Assembly: GCA_002707985.1 (NCBI GenBank)
Contig: PAOI01000021.1
Location: 4,515 to 43,428 of the forward strand
Direction of reading: 5' to 3'
Length of the DNA stretch: 38,914 nucleotides
Source of the DNA: Sphingomonas sp.
GTDB lineage: Bacteria > Pseudomonadota > Alphaproteobacteria > Sphingomonadales > Sphingomonadaceae
Shown here: one piece after another, positions 17,152 through 24,922 of the stretch
How the letters are laid out: every line of letters begins with the position of its first letter
Numbering within the stretch: the first letter of the stretch is position 1
The notes under the pieces: model-generated
Databases searched by the model: none
What the model saw: only the letters and a program-made list of their open reading frames with translations
Told to the model about the DNA's origin: nothing
Position numbers and translations under genes: made by a program

Positions 17152-17841
17152 TCAGCGGCAGAAAGGTCCGCGGCTCATATCCATGTGGAAATGGTTGTAA
17201 TGCGCGGCATTGTAATCCGGGCTCAGCACCGTCCGGAAACGACGACACGCCGACCGGTGGATGATCTGAAGAAACTGGCGAATCGCCGGATCGTTCGAAT
17301 TCCAGTCATGCTCGATCGTGATCCGGCGACCATCGGCCAGAACGAATGCCGAAATATCGACGGCATTGCCGAGCGCATGTTCCGAAAGCCGCCGCGAGGC
17401 AGATGCGCCCGCGCCGACGATCCCGCGACAGGCATAGGTGCCCAGGCTTTCGACCTTGACCAGAGGACTGCCCAGAATTTCGCGCGCCGCCGGAGAGACG
17501 CCGTGCTGAACCCATGCCGTGAAGGTCTTGGCAAGTGGGCAACGCATCGATTTGAGACCGCTTACCGGCACACCGATATCGAGCAGCTCGACTGCGCCTG
17601 TGACCAGGCATCCCCCGCCATAATCGCGATCCGGCAACGGGCTGAAACGGACATTGTCGCGCGTCAGATCGGCTTCGCATTGCCGGGTTTCCGTGGTTGG
17701 GGCGCCGCGCATCTCGATCGGGCCGCTGGCGCGCGGGCGGATCGGCTGATTGCTGCTGACGCGATCATTGCCGCCGCCGCCGAACAGGCATCCGGCAAGC
17801 AGAAGAGGCAGCAATAAAGCGAGGGTGCGGGGGGTCGCCAT
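17152..17841 (-). CDS. Extensin-like lipoprotein with VanY/D-Ala carboxypeptidase fold
   Basis: A 229-residue lipoprotein: MATPRTLALLLPLLLAGC, lipidated at Cys18, then a Gly/Asn/Arg/Pro linker. The domain (Extensin-like_C) shows a LAS-type metallopeptidase layout: His155 and Asp162 in SEHALGNAVDISAF and the C-terminal His214/217/219 cluster in HYNHFHMDM, together a plausible zinc site for a peptidoglycan D,D- or L,D-peptidase. Six other cysteines suggest disulfides. The ATG at 17841 sits just before the lipoprotein signal; an ATG at 17862 would add seven residues. A cell-wall role is inferred from the fold. Confidence 0.82.
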   Translation of the reverse strand: MATPRTLALLLPLLLAGCLFGGGGNDRVSSNQPIRPRASGPIEMRGAPTTETRQCEADLTRDNVRFSPLPDRDYGGGCLVTGAVELLDIGVPVSGLKSMRCPLAKTFTAWVQHGVSPAAREILGSPLVKVESLGTYACRGIVGAGASASRRLSEHALGNAVDISAFVLADGRRITIEHDWNSNDPAIRQFLQIIHRSACRRFRTVLSPDYNAAHYNHFHMDMSRGPFCR

Positions 17842-17867
17842 CGTTCTACCCGTATCGCACATCATGG

Positions 17868-17882
17868 TTACCCAGAGGTTAA
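17868..17882. promoter_or_regulatory. Possible CtrA-like site between the extensin-like gene and serC
   Basis: TTAC, seven bases, TTAA: one mismatch from the CtrA consensus TTAA-N7-TTAA. It lies 27-41 bases upstream of the extensin-like lipoprotein start and about 100 bases upstream of serC. Control of a cell-wall gene by CtrA would be reasonable in an alphaproteobacterium, but such a short motif occurs by chance. Confidence 0.25.
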
Positions 17883-17899
17883 GCGGCGCCCGCAGCCCA

Positions 17900-17927
17900 T
17901 TGACATCCGCTTCGCCATCTTTAGTGC
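17900..17927 (+). promoter_or_regulatory. Candidate housekeeping promoter of serC
   Basis: A perfect -35 TTGACA at 17900-17905 and a weak -10 (TAGTGC, 16-base spacing) lie about 60 bases upstream of the serC start. Alphaproteobacterial promoters often have a good -35 and a loose -10. A small hairpin (CTCTC / GAGAG, 17963-17978) then holds part of the AAGGAGAG ribosome site and might lower translation. Confidence 0.4.
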
Positions 17928-17984
17928 GGCCGACGGGCCACGCGGTCCCAACGCCGCGCGTGCTCTCTGCAAGGAGAGACTGAC

Positions 17985-19142
17985 ATGACTGATACGACTG
18001 CCGCCGACGCCACCCTTGCGTCTGCAAAACCCGCCGCGAAGCCGGTACGCCCCTTTTTCTCTTCGGGACCCTGCGCCAAGCCTCCGGGCTGGGATGCTGC
18101 AAAGCTCGCGTCCGAATCGCTCGGCCGCTCGCACCGTTCCAAGATCGGCAAGGCGCGTCTCCAATATTGCATCGATCTGATGCGCGAGATGCTGAACCTG
18201 CCCGACACGCACCGTATCGGCATCGTGCCGGGCTCTGACACCGGCGCCTTCGAAATGGCGATGTGGACGATGCTGGGTGCGCGCGGTGTGACGACGCTTG
18301 CCTGGGAAAGCTTTGGCGAGGGCTGGGTCACCGATGCGGTCAAGCAGCTCAAGCTGGAGCCGACGGTGCTGCGCGCCGATTACGGCCAGCTGCCCGATCT
18401 CGACACCGTCGATTGGTCCGATGACGTGCTGTTCACCTGGAACGGCACGACCAGCGGCGTGCGCGTGCCCGACGGCGAATGGATTGCCGCCGATCGCGAA
18501 GGCCTCAGCTTCGCCGATGCGACCAGCGCGGTGTTCGCCTATGACCTGCCGTGGGACAAGATCGATGTCGCCACCTTCAGCTGGCAGAAAGTGCTGGGCG
18601 GAGAGGGCGCGCATGGCGTTCTGATCCTCGGCCCGCGTGCGGTCGAGCGGCTCGAGGAATATACGCCTGCATGGCCGCTTCCCAAGGTGTTCCGCCTGAC
18701 CAAGGGCGGCAAGCTCGTCGAAGGCGTGTTCAAGGGCGAGACGATCAACACCCCCTCGATGCTCGCAGTCGAAGACGCGATCTTCGCGCTCGAATGGGGT
18801 AAGTCGCTCGGCGGTCTCAAGGGGCTGATCGCGCGATCGGATGCCAATGCGCATGCGCTCGACAAGATCGTGGCGGAGCGCGACTGGCTCGGCCATCTCG
18901 CCGTCGACAGCGGCATCCGTTCGAAGACCAGCGTCTGCCTGACCGTCGAAGGCGCCGACAATGACTTCATCAAGAAGTTTGCCGGCCTGCTCGAAAAGGA
19001 AGGCGCGGCGCTTGATGTTGCCGGATATCGCGATGCCCCGCCGGGGCTGCGCATCTGGTGCGGCGCAACCGTCGACACCGCCGATATCGAAGCGCTCGGC
19101 CCTTGGCTCGACTGGGCCTATGCCGCGGCGAAGGCCGGCTGA
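17985..19142 (+). CDS. serC: Phosphoserine aminotransferase
   Basis: PLP enzyme of 385 residues that transaminates 3-phosphohydroxypyruvate to phosphoserine, step two of serine synthesis; relatives also act in pyridoxine synthesis. The PLP lysine is Lys202 in FSWQKVLGGEGAHG. The opening SSGPCAKPPGW and the motif SRSH-like LGRSHRSKIGKA mark the archaeal-type SerC subgroup common in Alphaproteobacteria. ATG 17985 has AAGGAGAG seven bases upstream. serA follows on the same strand, separated only by a palindromic repeat. Confidence 0.95.
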   Translation: MTDTTAADATLASAKPAAKPVRPFFSSGPCAKPPGWDAAKLASESLGRSHRSKIGKARLQYCIDLMREMLNLPDTHRIGIVPGSDTGAFEMAMWTMLGARGVTTLAWESFGEGWVTDAVKQLKLEPTVLRADYGQLPDLDTVDWSDDVLFTWNGTTSGVRVPDGEWIAADREGLSFADATSAVFAYDLPWDKIDVATFSWQKVLGGEGAHGVLILGPRAVERLEEYTPAWPLPKVFRLTKGGKLVEGVFKGETINTPSMLAVEDAIFALEWGKSLGGLKGLIARSDANAHALDKIVAERDWLGHLAVDSGIRSKTSVCLTVEGADNDFIKKFAGLLEKEGAALDVAGYRDAPPGLRIWCGATVDTADIEALGPWLDWAYAAAKAG

Positions 19143-19281
19143 TTCCGTCGCCCCTGCAAAGGCAGGGGCCCCTGTCTCTCCATTGCATCGCTGGCCGCTG
19201 ACACAATTCGCACAGCCTTTGTGTCAGTCGGCCATGCACATCGAACAGCGATAGGCCCCTGCCTGCGCAGGGGCGACGAAA
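19143..19281. repeat. Nested palindromic element between serC and serA
   Basis: The whole 148-base gap is one imperfect palindrome centred near 19212. Outer arms are 19146-19170 and 19254-19278: CGTCGCCCCTGC, three variable bases, GGCAGGGGCC, facing each other with one variable triplet and the end base differing; each arm is also a small hairpin (CCCCTGC/GCAGGGG). Inner arms are GGCCGCTGACACAA (19193-19206) and TTGTGTCAGtCGGCC (19219-19232). No coding capacity. It looks like a REP/BIME pair; nothing shows how it moves. Confidence 0.8.
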
Positions 19282-19290
19282 GGTTTCAAC

Positions 19291-20868
19291 ATGCCCAAAG
19301 TCCTTATCTCCGACAAAATGTCCCCCAAGGCCGCCGAGATTTTCCGCGCGCGCGGCATCGAAGTCGATGAAATCACCGGCAAGACTCCCGATGAGCTGAA
19401 AGCGATCATCGGCGACTATGACGGCCTTGCCATCCGCAGCTCGACCAAGGTCACCAAGGAAATCCTCGAAGCCGCGACCAACCTGAAAGTCGTGGGCCGC
19501 GCCGGCATCGGTGTCGACAATGTCGATATTCCCGCTGCTTCGGCCAAGGGCGTGGTGGTGATGAACACGCCGTTCGGCAATTCGATCACCACTGCCGAAC
19601 ATGCCATTGCCCTGATGTTCGCGCTCGCTCGCCAGATCCCGGAAGCGGACGTTTCCACGCAGGCGGGCAAGTGGGAAAAGAACCGTTTCATGGGCGTCGA
19701 GGTGACCGGCAAGACGCTCGGCCTGATCGGCGCGGGCAATATCGGTTCGATCGTCGCCAGCCGCGCATTGGGTCTGCGGATGAAGGTCGTCGCCTATGAC
19801 CCCTTCCTCACGCCCGAACGCGCGATCGAAATCGGCGTCGAAAAGGCCGATCTCGAAACCCTGCTCGCGCGTGCGGATTTCATCACGCTGCACACGCCGC
19901 TGACCGATCAGACGCGCAACATCCTGTCGGCCGAAAACCTCGCCAAGACCAAGAAGGGCGTGCGGATCATCAATTGCGCGCGCGGCGGGCTGATCGACGA
20001 AGCGGCGCTGAAGGCGGGTCTCGAAAGCGGGCATATCGCGGGCGCGGCGCTCGACGTGTTCGCCACCGAACCGGCCAAGGAAAATGCGCTGTTCGGCACG
20101 CCCAATTTCATCTCCACGCCGCATCTGGGCGCATCGACCGACGAGGCACAGGTGAATGTCGCGATTCAGGTTGCCGAGCAGCTTTCCGACTATCTGCTGT
20201 CGGGCGGCGTCACCAATGCGCTCAACATGCCGAGCCTGTCGGCGGAAGAGGCCCCGCGCCTGAAACCCTATATGGCGCTTGCCGAAAAACTGGGTTCGCT
20301 GGTCGGCCAGCTTGCCCATGGCGCGCTCACGTCGATCGCGATCGAAGTCGAAGGGGCCGCTGCCGAGCTCAACCAGAAGCCGATCACGGGCGCGGTGCTG
20401 GCCGGGCTGATGAAGCGCTATTCGGACACGGTGAACATGGTCAACGCGCCGTTCCTTGCCAAGGAACGCGGGCTGGACGTGCGCGAAGTGCGCCACGAGC
20501 GCGAAGCCGATTATCACACTTTGGTCCGGGTGACGGTGAACACCGACGCCGGCGAGCGTTCGGTCGCGGGCACGTTGTTCGGCGATGCCAAGCCGCGTCT
20601 GGTCGAGCTGTTCGGCATCAAGGTCGAGGCCGATCTGGCGGGTGACATGCTCTATATCGTCAATGAGGACGCACCGGGCTTTATCGGGCGCCTCGGCACC
20701 ACGCTGGGCGAAGCGGGCATCAACATCGGCACCTTCCACCTCGGTCGTCGCGAATCGGGTGGCGAAGCGATCCTGCTGCTGTCGGTCGATCAGGAAGTTA
20801 CGGGCGATCTGGTCGAGAAAATCCGCGGGTTGCCGGGCGTGAAGACCGCAATGGCGCTGGCGTTCTGA
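19291..20868 (+). CDS. serA: D-3-phosphoglycerate dehydrogenase
   Basis: First enzyme of serine synthesis, 525 residues, the long form. The NAD-binding loop GLIGAGNIGS is at 144-153; catalytic Arg231 (NCARGGLID), Glu260 (DVFATEPA) and His278 (STPHLGAS) are present. After the catalytic part come an intervening domain (about 310-445) and a C-terminal ACT domain (about 450-525, LYIVNEDAPGFIGRLGTTLG) that usually gives serine feedback control. The ATG lies directly after the palindromic element, which appears to leave only an AAAGG ribosome site. It is followed by the DUF559 cassette. Confidence 0.97.
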   Translation: MPKVLISDKMSPKAAEIFRARGIEVDEITGKTPDELKAIIGDYDGLAIRSSTKVTKEILEAATNLKVVGRAGIGVDNVDIPAASAKGVVVMNTPFGNSITTAEHAIALMFALARQIPEADVSTQAGKWEKNRFMGVEVTGKTLGLIGAGNIGSIVASRALGLRMKVVAYDPFLTPERAIEIGVEKADLETLLARADFITLHTPLTDQTRNILSAENLAKTKKGVRIINCARGGLIDEAALKAGLESGHIAGAALDVFATEPAKENALFGTPNFISTPHLGASTDEAQVNVAIQVAEQLSDYLLSGGVTNALNMPSLSAEEAPRLKPYMALAEKLGSLVGQLAHGALTSIAIEVEGAAAELNQKPITGAVLAGLMKRYSDTVNMVNAPFLAKERGLDVREVRHEREADYHTLVRVTVNTDAGERSVAGTLFGDAKPRLVELFGIKVEADLAGDMLYIVNEDAPGFIGRLGTTLGEAGINIGTFHLGRRESGGEAILLLSVDQEVTGDLVEKIRGLPGVKTAMALAF

Positions 20869-20878
20869 CTTCTCTATG

Positions 20879-20913
20879 CCCTCTCCCCGCTGGGGAGAGG
20901 GTTGGGAGAGAGG
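20879..20913 (+). repeat. Left inverted copy of the repeat flanking the DUF559 gene
   Basis: The palindrome CCCTCTCCCC-GCT-GGGGAGAGGG (20879-20901) is followed by the tail TTGGGAGAGAGG. It begins 10 bases after the serA stop and ends 2 bases before the DUF559 start, so its tail acts as the ribosome-binding site. The reverse complement aligns with the copy at 21262-21297, differing at only a few positions. The hairpin could also act as a weak terminator or mRNA 3' stabiliser for serA. Confidence 0.85.
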
Positions 20914-20915
20914 CC

Positions 20916-21311
20916 GTGCCGCAGATCGATCCGTTGTTGCTCGATCGTGCCAAGAGAATGCGCGCACAGCCGACGCCATTCGAACAGAAACTGTGGGGCG
21001 CTTTGCGCGGTCGCCGCTTTGAAAGCGTGAAATTCTCCCGACAGGTTGTTATCGGCCACTATATCGTCGATTTCGCTGCGCGTTCGCACAAGCTGGTTGT
21101 CGAGGTCGACGGTGACACTCATGGCATTGCTGTTCGCAGGGATGCCCAGCGTTCAAATTGGTTGGAAAAGCAGGGGTATCGCGTGATCCGTTTCACCAAT
21201 CGCGACGTCGGTGAAAATCTGGAAGGAGTGCTCGCCGCAATTGGCGAGGCGCTTGGCGCTGCCCCTCACCCCAGCCCTCTCCCCGGCGGGGAGAGGGAGA
21301 AACGAAAATGA
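20916..21311 (+). CDS. DUF559 endonuclease-like protein (Vsr/PD-(D/E)XK fold)
   Basis: A 131-residue DUF559 protein, a family predicted to share the fold of the very-short-patch-repair endonuclease. Family features: Glu23 (TPFEQKLWGALRGRRF), Asp52 (IGHYIVDFAA), Glu63 and Asp65 (LVVEVDGDTH), His69, and the closing GYRVIRFTNRDVGENLEGVL. These acidic residues form a plausible metal site. The last 17 residues (AAPHPSPLPGGEREKRK) are encoded by the flanking repeat, not by the family domain. It starts with GTG using the repeat tail as ribosome site, and its TGA overlaps the hisZ start (ATGA). Activity and biological role are unknown; a selfish or repeat-linked role is inferred from the layout. Confidence 0.85.
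   Translation: MPQIDPLLLDRAKRMRAQPTPFEQKLWGALRGRRFESVKFSRQVVIGHYIVDFAARSHKLVVEVDGDTHGIAVRRDAQRSNWLEKQGYRVIRFTNRDVGENLEGVLAAIGEALGAAPHPSPLPGGEREKRK
21262..21297 (-). repeat. Right inverted copy of the repeat flanking the DUF559 gene
   Basis: The tail CCCCTCACCCCAG (21262-21274) is followed by CCCTCTCCCC-GGC-GGGGAGAGGG (21275-21297). It is oriented opposite to the copy at 20879-20913, so both tails point toward the gene. It is translated as the end of the DUF559 protein, and its GGGAGA end provides the ribosome site for hisZ. Confidence 0.85.
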
Positions 21312-22405
21312 CCGGATTGCTGCCCGAAGGATTTCACGATCGCCTGCCGCCCAGCGCTGACGCTGCCGCGCGGCTGGAGGCGGAGGTGCTGCGCGTTGCC
21401 CGCGGCTATGGTTATGAGCAGGTCGATCCGCCGCTTGCCGAATTCGCCGATTCGCTTGCGGGGCGGCTGAAGGCAGGGCGCATGGAGCAGGCGGTGCGCT
21501 TCGTCGATCCGGTGTCGCAGCGGACGCTGGCGATCCGTCCCGACATCACTGCGCAGGTCGGGCGGATCGCGGCCACGCGCATGGGGCACCATCCGCGCCC
21601 GGTGCGGCTTTCCTATGCCGGGCCGGTGCTCAAGCTGCGCGCGAGCGAATTGCGTCCCGAACGCGCGATGCGTCAGATCGGGGCCGAGCTGATCGGGCTC
21701 GACAGTGTCGCGGCGGCGCGCGAAGTCACGGCTGTGGCAGTCGAGGCATTGCAGGCGGCGGGGATCGAGCGGATCGCGATCGATTTCACGCTGCCCGATC
21801 TGCTTTCGGTGCTGGCGGGTGACAGCTTGTCGGGCGCGGCGCGCGCCGAACTCGCCGAACGGCTCGATGCCAAGGATGCGGGCGGGGTCGCGGCGATCGA
21901 CGCGCGCTATCTGCCGCTGATCGAGGCCGCCGGACCGTTCGACGCGGCGATGGCCCGGCTTCGCGAATTCGATGGCGAAGGGCTGCTTACCAGCCGTCTC
22001 GACGGGCTTTCCGAAATCGCTGCCGGAGTCAGCCCGCACGCCGCGCTGACGCTCGACCCCACCGAACGCCATGGGTTCGAATATCAGAGCTGGCTCGGCT
22101 TCTCGCTGTTCGCGGGCGGGGTGCGCAACGAAATCGGGCGCGGCGGCAGCTATATGGTGCTGCGTGAGGATGGCAGCGAAGAGCCTGCCGTTGGTTTCTC
22201 GCTCTATGTCGATCCGGTGCTCGATGCCGGGCTCGGTATCGGCAAGCGCGAGCGGCTGTTCCTGCCGCATGGTACCGACACTGAAACGGCGAAGACGCTG
22301 CGTGCGCAGGGCTGGGTCACCGTCGCGGCATTGACCGAAGACGATACGCCCGAACGCCAGCTCTGCACGCATGTGCTGGGCGATATGGGGCCCGAAGCGC
22401 TCTAA
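21308..22405 (+). CDS. hisZ: ATP phosphoribosyltransferase regulatory subunit HisZ
   Basis: A histidyl-tRNA-synthetase-like protein of 365 residues without tRNA-binding domain, which partners the short HisG for the first step of histidine synthesis. The class II aaRS-type core is visible: the opening GLLPEGFHDRLP, motif-2-like RPVRLSYAGPVLK, and a degenerate C-terminal block around VRNEIGRGGSYMVL. hisG is not in the window, so the short HisG form is inferred. The start overlaps the DUF559 stop, and the ribosome site comes from the repeat. The stop TAA overlaps the stop of the convergent helicase (CTAA at 22402-22405). Confidence 0.92.
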   Translation: MTGLLPEGFHDRLPPSADAAARLEAEVLRVARGYGYEQVDPPLAEFADSLAGRLKAGRMEQAVRFVDPVSQRTLAIRPDITAQVGRIAATRMGHHPRPVRLSYAGPVLKLRASELRPERAMRQIGAELIGLDSVAAAREVTAVAVEALQAAGIERIAIDFTLPDLLSVLAGDSLSGAARAELAERLDAKDAGGVAAIDARYLPLIEAAGPFDAAMARLREFDGEGLLTSRLDGLSEIAAGVSPHAALTLDPTERHGFEYQSWLGFSLFAGGVRNEIGRGGSYMVLREDGSEEPAVGFSLYVDPVLDAGLGIGKRERLFLPHGTDTETAKTLRAQGWVTVAALTEDDTPERQLCTHVLGDMGPEAL

Positions 22406-24840
22406 CGCGCCATCGCGAGCGCCGCGAGCGCTTCGGCTTCCTCCAGCATCGCGTCTTCGGTGGCTGCCTGAGTCACATTTTCGCGGCCGATCATGATCAA
22501 TACCGGCACTGCGAGCGGGCTCACGCGATCGAGATCGACATGGAGCATCGTCCCCTGCGCGCGGTCGAGCAGGTCGCCGAGGCGTCCGACATCGGTCATC
22601 CGCGCGCGCGCATCCGCCCATGCGGCGCGGAGCAGCAGGTGATCGGGCTCGTACTTGCGCAGCACGTCGTAGATCAGGTCGGTCGAGAAGGTGACTTGCC
22701 GCCCGGTCTTGCGCTTGCCGGGATGCTGGCGCTCGACCAGTCCGCCGATGACCGCGACATCGCGAAAGGCACGTTTGAGCAGTGCCGATTCCTGCACCCA
22801 GTCGACAAATTCATGCTCGAGAATATCGGGCGACAGCAATGCCGCCGGATCGCTGATCGGCTCCAGCCCGTAACAGGCGAGCGCATAATCATTGGCGACG
22901 AACCCGATGGGTTTGAGGCCCAGCGCCTCCATCCGCCGGGTGATCAGCATGCCCAGCGACTGATGCGCGTTCCACCCTTCGAAACTATAGAGGACGAGGT
23001 GGTGCTGCCCCTCATGCGGGAAGGTTTCGACGAGCAGCTGCCCCGGCTGCGGCAGTGCCGAGCGGTAGCGCTGCATCTCCAGCCATTCGCGCACATCGTC
23101 CGGGAAGCGCGCCCATTGGGACGCATCGGCCAGAAACCCGCGCACGCGATTGGCGAGGTTGGTCGTCATCGCGAGCCGCAGCCCCATATAGCTGGGTACG
23201 CGCGCCGGGCGGCTGGTGGCGCGGACGACCAGATCGGTGTCCTTCACCCCTTCGACTTCGAGCGCGATGCCGCTGAAGAAAAAGGTATCGCCCGGCGATA
23301 GCGAGGCAGCGAACAGCTCCTCGACCTTGCCGAGCTTGCGTCCGTTGCGGAAGCGGACGTCGAGCATCGGCGCTTCGACAATGATCCCGGCATTCAGGCG
23401 ATGCTGCGCGGCGAATTTGGGGTGGGAGAGGCGCCACAGCCCGTCCTGCCCATGAGTCAGCCGCTTGAACTTGTCATAGGCGCGCAGCGCATACCCGCCA
23501 TCGGCGATGAAGCCGAGTACCCGGTCGAATTCCTCCTGGGTCAGCGCCGAATAGGGGAGGGCGGAGCGAATTTCCTCCAGCATCACGGCGCCTTCGAACG
23601 GCGCGGCACAGGCGCAGGCCATGATGTGCTGGGCCAGCACATCGAGCCCGCCGGGGCGGAAATCGTCGCGATCCAGCTCGCCGTCATCGACGGCATCGAG
23701 CGCGGCGCGCGCCTCAAGATATTCGAAGCGATTGCCGGGGACGAGCACCGCCTCGCTCGGTTCATCGAGCCGGTGATTGGCGCGCCCGATCCGCTGAAGC
23801 AGGCGCGACGAGCCTTTGGGCGCCCCCATCTGGATGACGCAATCGACATTTCCCCAGTCGAGCCCGAGGTCGAGGCTGGCCGTCGCGACCAGCGCCCGCA
23901 ATCGGCCATCCGCCATCGCCGCTTCGGCCTTGCGCCGCGCCTCGAGGCTAAGGCTGCCGTGATGGATGCCGATCGGCAGGCCCATCGCATTGGCTTTCCA
24001 CAAATCCTGAAAGATCAGCTCGGCAAGGCCGCGCGTGTTGCAAAAGACGATGGTGGTGCCGTGGGTTTCGATCTCCGCCATCACCTGTTCGATGGCATAG
24101 CGGCCCGAATGGCCGCTCCACGGCACGCGCCCGTCGGGCAGCAATATCGCGATGTCAGGATCGGCGCCCTTGTCGCCCCTAACCAGCGTAACGCTATCGA
24201 TATCGCCATGCGGGGCAAGCCAGCCGCGATAGCCATCGGGATCGGCAACCGTGGCGGAGAGGCCGACCCGGCGGAAGCCCGGCGCGATTGCCTGAAGCCG
24301 TGCCAGCGCCAGCGCGAGCAAATCCCCGCGCTTGCCGGTGGCAAAGGCGTGGATTTCATCGATCACCACGGTTTTCAGGTCGGCGAACAGCGTGAAACTA
24401 TCCTCATAGGACAGCATCAGGCTGAGGCTCTCGGGCGTCGTCAGCAATATTTCGGGCGGGCGGGCGCGCTGGCGCTGGCGGCGGTCATGCGGGGTGTCGC
24501 CGGTGCGCGTTTCGACGCGGATCGGCAGGTCCATCTCGCTGATCGGGGTAAGCAGATTGCGCTGCACATCGGTGGCGAGCGCTTTCAGTGGCGAGATATA
24601 GAGCGTGTGGAGCCGGTCGGTCGGATGCTCGACCAGATCGGCAATGCTCGGCAGAAACCCGGCCAGCGTTTTGCCCGCTCCCGTCGGTGCGACGAGCAGC
24701 GCGTGGCGCCCTGCGCGGGCTGCCGCCAGCATTTCGCGCTGATGGCGGCGCGGCGCCCAGCCCCGGCTAGCAAACCAGCGTGCGATCGGCTCGGGGAGCG
24801 CTTCGGCGGGGCTTTCGAACAAGGGGAGCGGCGGATCCAT
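22402..24840 (-). CDS. Ligase-associated DNA damage response DEXH-box helicase (Lhr family)
   Basis: Superfamily 2 helicase of 812 residues, TIGR04121 type. Walker A is APTGAGKT at 51-58, motif II DEIH at 161-164, motif III-like VGLSATVAD, and motif VI QRIGRANHR; C-terminal winged-helix and Lhr-specific domains follow. In many bacteria this gene sits with an ATP-dependent DNA ligase, an MBL-fold exonuclease and the PdeM phosphoesterase, proposed to act together in DNA repair. Here the exonuclease is divergent 82 bases away, while the ligase is 11 kb away. ATG 24840 is chosen because it precedes the family N-terminus (DPPLPLFESP); upstream sequence would run into the exonuclease gene. Confidence 0.93.
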   Translation of the reverse strand: MDPPLPLFESPAEALPEPIARWFASRGWAPRRHQREMLAAARAGRHALLVAPTGAGKTLAGFLPSIADLVEHPTDRLHTLYISPLKALATDVQRNLLTPISEMDLPIRVETRTGDTPHDRRQRQRARPPEILLTTPESLSLMLSYEDSFTLFADLKTVVIDEIHAFATGKRGDLLALALARLQAIAPGFRRVGLSATVADPDGYRGWLAPHGDIDSVTLVRGDKGADPDIAILLPDGRVPWSGHSGRYAIEQVMAEIETHGTTIVFCNTRGLAELIFQDLWKANAMGLPIGIHHGSLSLEARRKAEAAMADGRLRALVATASLDLGLDWGNVDCVIQMGAPKGSSRLLQRIGRANHRLDEPSEAVLVPGNRFEYLEARAALDAVDDGELDRDDFRPGGLDVLAQHIMACACAAPFEGAVMLEEIRSALPYSALTQEEFDRVLGFIADGGYALRAYDKFKRLTHGQDGLWRLSHPKFAAQHRLNAGIIVEAPMLDVRFRNGRKLGKVEELFAASLSPGDTFFFSGIALEVEGVKDTDLVVRATSRPARVPSYMGLRLAMTTNLANRVRGFLADASQWARFPDDVREWLEMQRYRSALPQPGQLLVETFPHEGQHHLVLYSFEGWNAHQSLGMLITRRMEALGLKPIGFVANDYALACYGLEPISDPAALLSPDILEHEFVDWVQESALLKRAFRDVAVIGGLVERQHPGKRKTGRQVTFSTDLIYDVLRKYEPDHLLLRAAWADARARMTDVGRLGDLLDRAQGTMLHVDLDRVSPLAVPVLIMIGRENVTQAATEDAMLEEAEALAALAMAR

Positions 24841-24922
24841 TCGCTGCCCGAGGTAAGGCGGCTGCGCGGGGTTGCAAAGGGCTGGGGCTGGAACGCGGCG
24901 CCACCGCAACCATTTAACCCTG

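Noticed and set aside
18970..20979. 669-codon open frame on the - strand across serA
   Set aside because: Exactly antisense to serC/serA, rich in Arg/His/Asp with no domain; GC-rich codon bias keeps the opposite strand open.
24841..24922. LexA-type SOS box between the repair helicase and exonuclease
   Set aside because: A GAAC occurs, but there is no second GAAC/GTTC at seven bases; no alphaproteobacterial SOS box.
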